Assembly: GCA_002346305.1 (NCBI GenBank)
Contig: DDZI01000041.1
Span: 17,911 to 26,670 of the forward strand
From: Actinobacteria bacterium UBA3012
GTDB lineage: Bacteria; Actinomycetota; Actinomycetes; Nanopelagicales; Nanopelagicaceae
Length of the DNA stretch: 8,760 nt
Direction of reading: 5' to 3'
Under the pieces are notes generated by a model, which was given only the letters and a program-made list of their open reading frames with translations, had not been told where the DNA came from and searched no databases. Each line of letters begins with the position of its first letter. The stretch's first letter is position 1. Of this stretch, positions 6,201 to 8,760 are shown one piece after another. The position numbers were made by a program, and so were the translations under genes.

Positions 6201-6756
6201 TTAAATAAATATCTTTCTCAGATTTAGAAATTGCTGCTCTCGATCCATTCACTGCCGCTTTCGCCTGTAAGAGATCTTGTGCAGTTTCAATAAGTAAACC
6301 ATCGCACCCACCATCTATTAATCCCTGCGCGGCAAGCTCGTATGCATTTTTCAAATGCTCGTAAGTGGTATGACCTAAAGTTGGCAATTTAGTGCCCGGC
6401 CCAAGTGAGCCTAAAACATATCTTGGACGCTCGGATGTCGAATATTTATCTGCGCACTCTCGTGCGATTTTTGCACCGGCTAGCGCTAATTCATAAATCC
6501 GATCTTCTGCTTCATACTCTGCCAAATTCGCCCAATTAGCACCAAACGTATTTGTTTCGATCGCATCGACGCCAACTTCTAAATAAGCATTGTGAACTGC
6601 GGCGACCATGTCTGGTCGGGTTACATTCAGTATCTCGTTGCAACCTTCCAAACCCTGGAACTCCTCCATGGTTGGATTTTGAGCCTGAAGCATTGTTCCC
6701 ATGGCGCCATCGGCCACTAAAACGCGGCTCTCTAGGCTTTCACGCAGGCTGATCAT
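3292..6756 (-). CDS. metH: Cobalamin-dependent methionine synthase
   Basis: A full-length 1154-residue MetH that transfers the methyl group of 5-methyltetrahydrofolate to homocysteine through cob(I)alamin. Domains in order: homocysteine-binding barrel about 1-310 with zinc ligands Cys222 (NCATGP) and Cys288-Cys289 (GGCCGTTPEH); folate/pterin barrel about 325-600 (IGEKTNANGSRAFKEAM at 337-353, SNISFGLNPAAR at 541-552); cobalamin cap about 635-720; B12-binding Rossmann domain about 725-855 with DVHDIG and the cobalt ligand His738, SGLL at 783-786 and GG at 814-815; SAM-binding reactivation domain about 900-1150 with RYSFGYPACPD at 1096-1106. All modules and key residues are present, so the enzyme should be active and self-reactivating given cobalamin. 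It leads an operon with the HAD gene. The 44-bp upstream spacer is too short for a B12 riboswitch. ATG at 6756 is preceded by TACTCT and no ribosome site, so it is probably leaderless. Confidence 0.98.
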   Translation of the reverse strand: MISLRESLESRVLVADGAMGTMLQAQNPTMEEFQGLEGCNEILNVTRPDMVAAVHNAYLEVGVDAIETNTFGANWANLAEYEAEDRIYELALAGAKIARECADKYSTSERPRYVLGSLGPGTKLPTLGHTTYEHLKNAYELAAQGLIDGGCDGLLIETAQDLLQAKAAVNGSRAAISKSEKDIYLMAQVTVEATGTMLLGSEIGAALTALEPLGIDSIGLNCATGPTEMSEHLRQLSQQTEIAITCMPNAGLPVLGPNGAHYPLSPVDLAKALKVFIDDYGLNFIGGCCGTTPEHLKEVVAVAQMERPVAREIPVEASVASLYQQVQLRQDKTYLAIGEKTNANGSRAFKEAMLAQNWEQCLEIARDQIRDGAHMLDLCVDYVGRDGAVDMSILAEKLATSSTLPIVLDSTEPKVIKAGLERLGGRAVINSVNYEDGDGADSRFAKMMELVSEHGCAVIALTIDEEGQARTADLKVAIATRLIEDLKNKWGMRVEDIIIDALTFPVATGQEETRRDGLETINAIREIRRIYPGVQTTLGVSNISFGLNPAARIVLNSVFLHEAVNAGLTSAIVHPSKITPFARISDEVKEVALDLIYDRRKYENEIVTYDPLTRFLDLFEGVEAASGRASRAEELLLLPLQERLQRRIIDGERAGLEADLDLAMAEGIKPLAIINDHLLEGMKTVGELFGKGEMQLPFVLSSAEVMKLAVAHLEPSMEKTDDEGRGRILLATVKGDVHDIGKNLVDIILSNNGYEVVNIGIKQPINSIIEAADKENVDVIGLSGLLVKSTVIMKENLEEITARNLDQKWPIILGGAALTRSYVEQDLAEQFPGTVRYARDAFEGLRLMDTLMGIKRGVEGAELPELKKRRTKVTTQEVMEIDTVRSDVSDTNEIPKPPFWGSRVVKGVPLADYAGMLDERALFVGQWGLKSARGEYEAMVESEGRPRLRNLLNEVQTNAWLEAAVVYGYFPCYSEGNDLIILEEDQKTERTRFSFPRQRRDRRLCLADFFASKESGKSDVVSFHVVTMGEAISKATAKLFEAGSFREYLELHGLSVQLTESLAEFWHARIRSEIGFAKEDSAELSDLLDQGYRGSRYSFGYPACPDIEQQVALCKLLEPERIGVELSEEFQLHPEQSTSAIIVHHPEAKYFNAT

Positions 6757-6763
6757 TGTGCAA

Positions 6764-6769
6764 AGAGTA
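6764..6769 (-). promoter_or_regulatory. Candidate -10 box of metH (TACTCT), leaderless arrangement
   Basis: On the minus strand TACTCT (6769-6764) is followed by 7 nt and the ATG at 6756. No Shine-Dalgarno sequence lies in the intervening or preceding bases. The place expected for a -35 (6792-6787, ACTAGA) does not match the consensus and overlaps the -10 of the opposing PAC2 gene. Confidence 0.45.
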
Positions 6770-6788
6770 CCGGCTAAGCCATCTGCTC

Positions 6789-6794
6789 TAGTGT
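6789..6794 (+). promoter_or_regulatory. Candidate -10 box of the PAC2 gene (TAGTGT), leaderless arrangement
   Basis: TAGTGT ends 6 nt before the ATG at 6801. The only purine-rich element (AGG at 6796-6798) is too close to the ATG to serve as a ribosome site. The expected -35 position (6766-6771, AGTACC) is a poor match and lies on the metH -10 box. Confidence 0.45.
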
Positions 6795-6800
6795 TAGGTC

Positions 6801-7655
6801 ATGGAGATTTTGGGCATACCGCAACTCAGATCGCCAATAATGATTTTGGCTTTTTCTGGCTGGAATGACGCGGGAGAAGCAGCTTCAGCAGCGATTGAAC
6901 ATTTAGCAAGCATTTGGCCAGTTCAGACGATTGGTGAATTCGATACTGAGGAGTTTTACGATTATCAAAATAATCGCCCGATTGTTTCGGTGGATGAATC
7001 ATTCAATCGATCGCTTACCTGGCCGAACACAACGGTGCGTGGGGTTTCGCTGCCAAATTATGATCGTGATCTAATTTTAGTTTCCGGTGTTGAGCCTTCA
7101 TTGAAATGGCGAACTTTCGTAGGTCAATTACTCGATCTTGGAGAAGATCTGGATATTTCGATGGTCGTCTGTCTTGGCTCTTTACTCGCTGATGTTCCGC
7201 ATACTCGCCCGATTCCAGTTACTGCCACTGCGGCTAGGCCAGAGTTTGGCGAACGTCTCGGATTGGAAATGAGTCGCTATGAAGGACCTACCGGAATTCT
7301 TGGAGCAATTCAAGATGCCTGCAATCAAAGAGAGATCGATGCGCTTTCCATTTGGGCAGCAATACCCCATTACGTCTCCTCTCCCCCTTGTCCAAAAGCA
7401 ACTTTGTCCCTGCTAAATCATTTAGAAGATTTGTTAGAACTCTCAATTGATTTAGGTGAGTTGCCTGAAGATGCAAAAGCTTGGGAAATTGGTGTTGATC
7501 AACTTTCACAAGAGGATTCTGAGATTGCTGATTATGTGAAATCTTTAGAGGAAAGTAAGGACGAGGCTGACTTGCCGGAAGCAACTGGCGAAGCTATCGC
7601 TCGCGAATTTGAAAGATATTTACGCAGACGCGGGGAAGACAACCCACAAATTTAG
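6801..7655 (+). CDS. PAC2-family protein (proteasome assembly chaperone superfamily)
   Basis: A 284-residue soluble protein of the PAC2 fold. Recognisable blocks are AFSGWNDAGEAAS at 17-29, GVEPSLKW at 96-103, LGSLLADVPHTRP at 125-137, YEGPTGI at 160-166 and IPHYVSSPPCPKATLSLL at 188-205, all typical of the actinobacterial family (Rv2125 type). The C-terminal 60 residues are acidic and helical, ending in a basic patch (RYLRRR, 272-277). Eukaryotic and archaeal relatives help assemble 20S proteasomes; the bacterial function is not settled, and I do not infer one. It diverges from metH across 44 bp and its stop overlaps that of mshC by 4 bp. Its presence is notable because the usual Pup-proteasome interval nearby seems empty. 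Confidence 0.9.
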   Translation: MEILGIPQLRSPIMILAFSGWNDAGEAASAAIEHLASIWPVQTIGEFDTEEFYDYQNNRPIVSVDESFNRSLTWPNTTVRGVSLPNYDRDLILVSGVEPSLKWRTFVGQLLDLGEDLDISMVVCLGSLLADVPHTRPIPVTATAARPEFGERLGLEMSRYEGPTGILGAIQDACNQREIDALSIWAAIPHYVSSPPCPKATLSLLNHLEDLLELSIDLGELPEDAKAWEIGVDQLSQEDSEIADYVKSLEESKDEADLPEATGEAIAREFERYLRRRGEDNPQI

Positions 7656-8760
7656 ATCGCAACACCCAAAACTGCGTCAATGAATCTGGCTAATGTGCCA
7701 GTGTTTGCAAGTTTTGAGTTTTTATCTGAACTCGAGTCAACAATCGCGGTTTCTACCCAAGCATCAATCTGCGCAAGCGCCTTAGAAGTATCAAGATCAT
7801 TATTTAATGCATCGATTACACGCGTAATTGTCTCTGTAATTTCTGGTCCCTCTGGCTTAGCAAAACCTTTTCTCCATCTTTCCAAACGATTTGTTGCATT
7901 TTGGAGAAGTAAATCATCCCATTCACGGTCGCTTCTATAATTATCAGCAAGAAGTGCCAATCTGATCGCCATTGGATCAATTCCAGCCCCACGAAGTTTT
8001 GATACAAAAACCAAATTGCCCTTCGACTTGCTCATCTTCTCGCCTTGATAACCAATCATTCCGGTGTGCACAAAATACTTAGCAAAAGAAAGATCATTCA
8101 TAACTTCGCCTTGCGCTGCGCACATTTCGTGATGTGGGAAAATCAAATCCGAACCACCACCTTGAATAGTGATTGAACTTCCAAGATATTCAAGAGCTAT
8201 TGCGGTGCACTCAATATGCCAACCTGGTCTACCTGCACCAAAAGGTGAATCCCAACTTGGCTCCCCCTCGCGATGTGCCCTCCAAAGCAAACAATCTAAT
8301 TTATTGCGCTTGCCGGCCAGAGCTGGATCGCCTCCACGTTGTGCAAAAATTTCGATCATTTGCTCTAGCGCCAAATGTGATCGACTTCCGAACTCAGGAT
8401 CTGAAGAAATATCAAAATAAAGATCATTTTCTATATTGTAGACCGCATTCTTAGCAATCAATTTCTCAATAGCTTTAATCACCAGTGGAATGGCTTCAAC
8501 TGCGCCGATGTAATGTTGAGGTGGAATTACTCGCAGCGCACTCATATCATCTTTGAACAGATCTATTTCCTTCGTCGCGAGATCTCGCCAATCTATATTG
8601 TCACGCATTGCTCGCTCTAAGAGCGGGTCATCGACATCAGTAATGTTTTGAACATAGGAAACTTTTCTGCCTTGAATCAACAGCAATCGTTGTAAAAGAT
8701 CAAAAGTTAAATAGGTCGCGGCGTGTCCCATATGTGTGGCATCGTAGGGAGTGATTCCGC
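7652..8760 (-). CDS. mshC: Cysteine--GlcN-Ins ligase MshC of mycothiol synthesis (N-terminus beyond right edge)
   Basis: ATP-dependent ligation of cysteine to 1-D-myo-inosityl-2-amino-2-deoxy-glucopyranoside, the third enzymatic stage of mycothiol synthesis, in the cytoplasm. The frame stays open to base 8760 and reads (C)GITPYDATHMGHAATY there, so the ATG at 8731 is internal (inside the HIGH-type motif, here HMGH) and roughly 45 N-terminal residues are missing compared with the usual 410 or so. Counting from Met at 8731: TDVDDP at 31-36, WHIEC at 171-175 (zinc-site Cys175), GGGSDLIFPHHE at 191-202 and KMSKSKGN at 232-239, the ATP loop of class I aminoacyl-tRNA synthetases. GITPYDATH and TDVDDP, the short C-terminus ending LDTSKAL...VLGV, and the PAC2/metH context separate it from cysteinyl-tRNA synthetase. 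Its stop overlaps the PAC2 stop by 4 bp. Confidence 0.94.
   Translation of the reverse strand, partial: GITPYDATHMGHAATYLTFDLLQRLLLIQGRKVSYVQNITDVDDPLLERAMRDNIDWRDLATKEIDLFKDDMSALRVIPPQHYIGAVEAIPLVIKAIEKLIAKNAVYNIENDLYFDISSDPEFGSRSHLALEQMIEIFAQRGGDPALAGKRNKLDCLLWRAHREGEPSWDSPFGAGRPGWHIECTAIALEYLGSSITIQGGGSDLIFPHHEMCAAQGEVMNDLSFAKYFVHTGMIGYQGEKMSKSKGNLVFVSKLRGAGIDPMAIRLALLADNYRSDREWDDLLLQNATNRLERWRKGFAKPEGPEITETITRVIDALNNDLDTSKALAQIDAWVETAIVDSSSDKNSKLANTGTLARFIDAVLGVAI

Noticed and set aside
3345..6752. Several open frames of 60-75 codons on the plus strand inside metH (for example 3345-3548, 4502-4729, 5776-6003, 6552-6752)
   Set aside because: They lie wholly antisense to an intact, strongly conserved metH frame, have no ribosome sites and their translations show no recognisable domain.
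7622..7677. Inverted repeat ACGCAG / CTGCGT flanking the PAC2-mshC junction
   Set aside because: Only 6-bp arms with a 44-nt loop and no T-run; too weak to call a terminator.
8169..8454. Two overlapping plus-strand frames of 83 and 93 codons inside mshC
   Set aside because: Antisense shadows of the conserved MshC catalytic region (zinc-site segment); no family resemblance.
7652..8760. Annotation as cysteinyl-tRNA synthetase
   Set aside because: GITPYDATH, TDVDDP, the short C-terminal region and the PAC2/metH neighbourhood fit MshC rather than CysS.

Overview
The window looks like a compact, AT-leaning actinobacterial chromosome segment. Three things point to Actinobacteria: a mycothiol-pathway ligase (MshC), a PafB-like start, and the gene order pafB ... 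trmI, recB-like, metH, PAC2, mshC, which from memory matches the order around Rv2096c-Rv2130c in Mycobacterium tuberculosis. Base composition, very short or negative intergenic distances and leaderless-looking starts suggest a streamlined freshwater or marine lineage such as the Nanopelagicales (acI). That placement is an inference from style, not from a search.

Layout, left to right. Bases 1-75 hold the first 25 codons of a pafB-like WYL regulator on the minus strand, running off the left edge. A lipoprotein cyclophilin (121-876, +) diverges from it. It converges on trmI (916-1797, -), with a 13-bp inverted repeat between the two. trmI diverges from a RecB/Cas4-like nuclease (1846-2652, +), whose 3' end overlaps by 11 bp the convergent HAD phosphatase gene (2642-3295, -). 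The HAD gene is the distal partner of metH (3292-6756, -), joined by a GTGA overlap. metH diverges from a PAC2-family gene (6801-7655, +), whose stop overlaps by 4 bp the convergent mshC (7652 to beyond 8760, -). No stretch over 50 bases lies between genes; essentially everything is coding.

How the genes relate. MetH (cobalamin-dependent methionine synthase) and MshC (cysteine ligase of mycothiol synthesis) are sulfur-amino-acid and thiol metabolism. TrmI modifies tRNA, the RecB-like protein is a DNA repair or processing nuclease, and the cyclophilin folds proteins outside the membrane. PafB and PAC2 are the outer markers of the region that in many actinobacteria also carries the Pup-proteasome genes.

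Two observations stand out. First, the interval between trmI and pafB, where arc/mpa, dop, pup, prcB, prcA and pafA normally sit, holds only the cyclophilin gene, so the canonical Pup-proteasome locus appears to be missing or moved. Second, five of the six divergently arranged genes have a TANNNT -10 box ending 6-7 nt before the ATG and no well-placed Shine-Dalgarno sequence, which fits leaderless translation. Their -10 boxes are packed into 44-48 bp divergent spacers, and two of them sit at the centre of a GC-flanked dyad around TAGAATA. I see no mobile element, CRISPR array, RNA gene or clearly novel multi-gene system.
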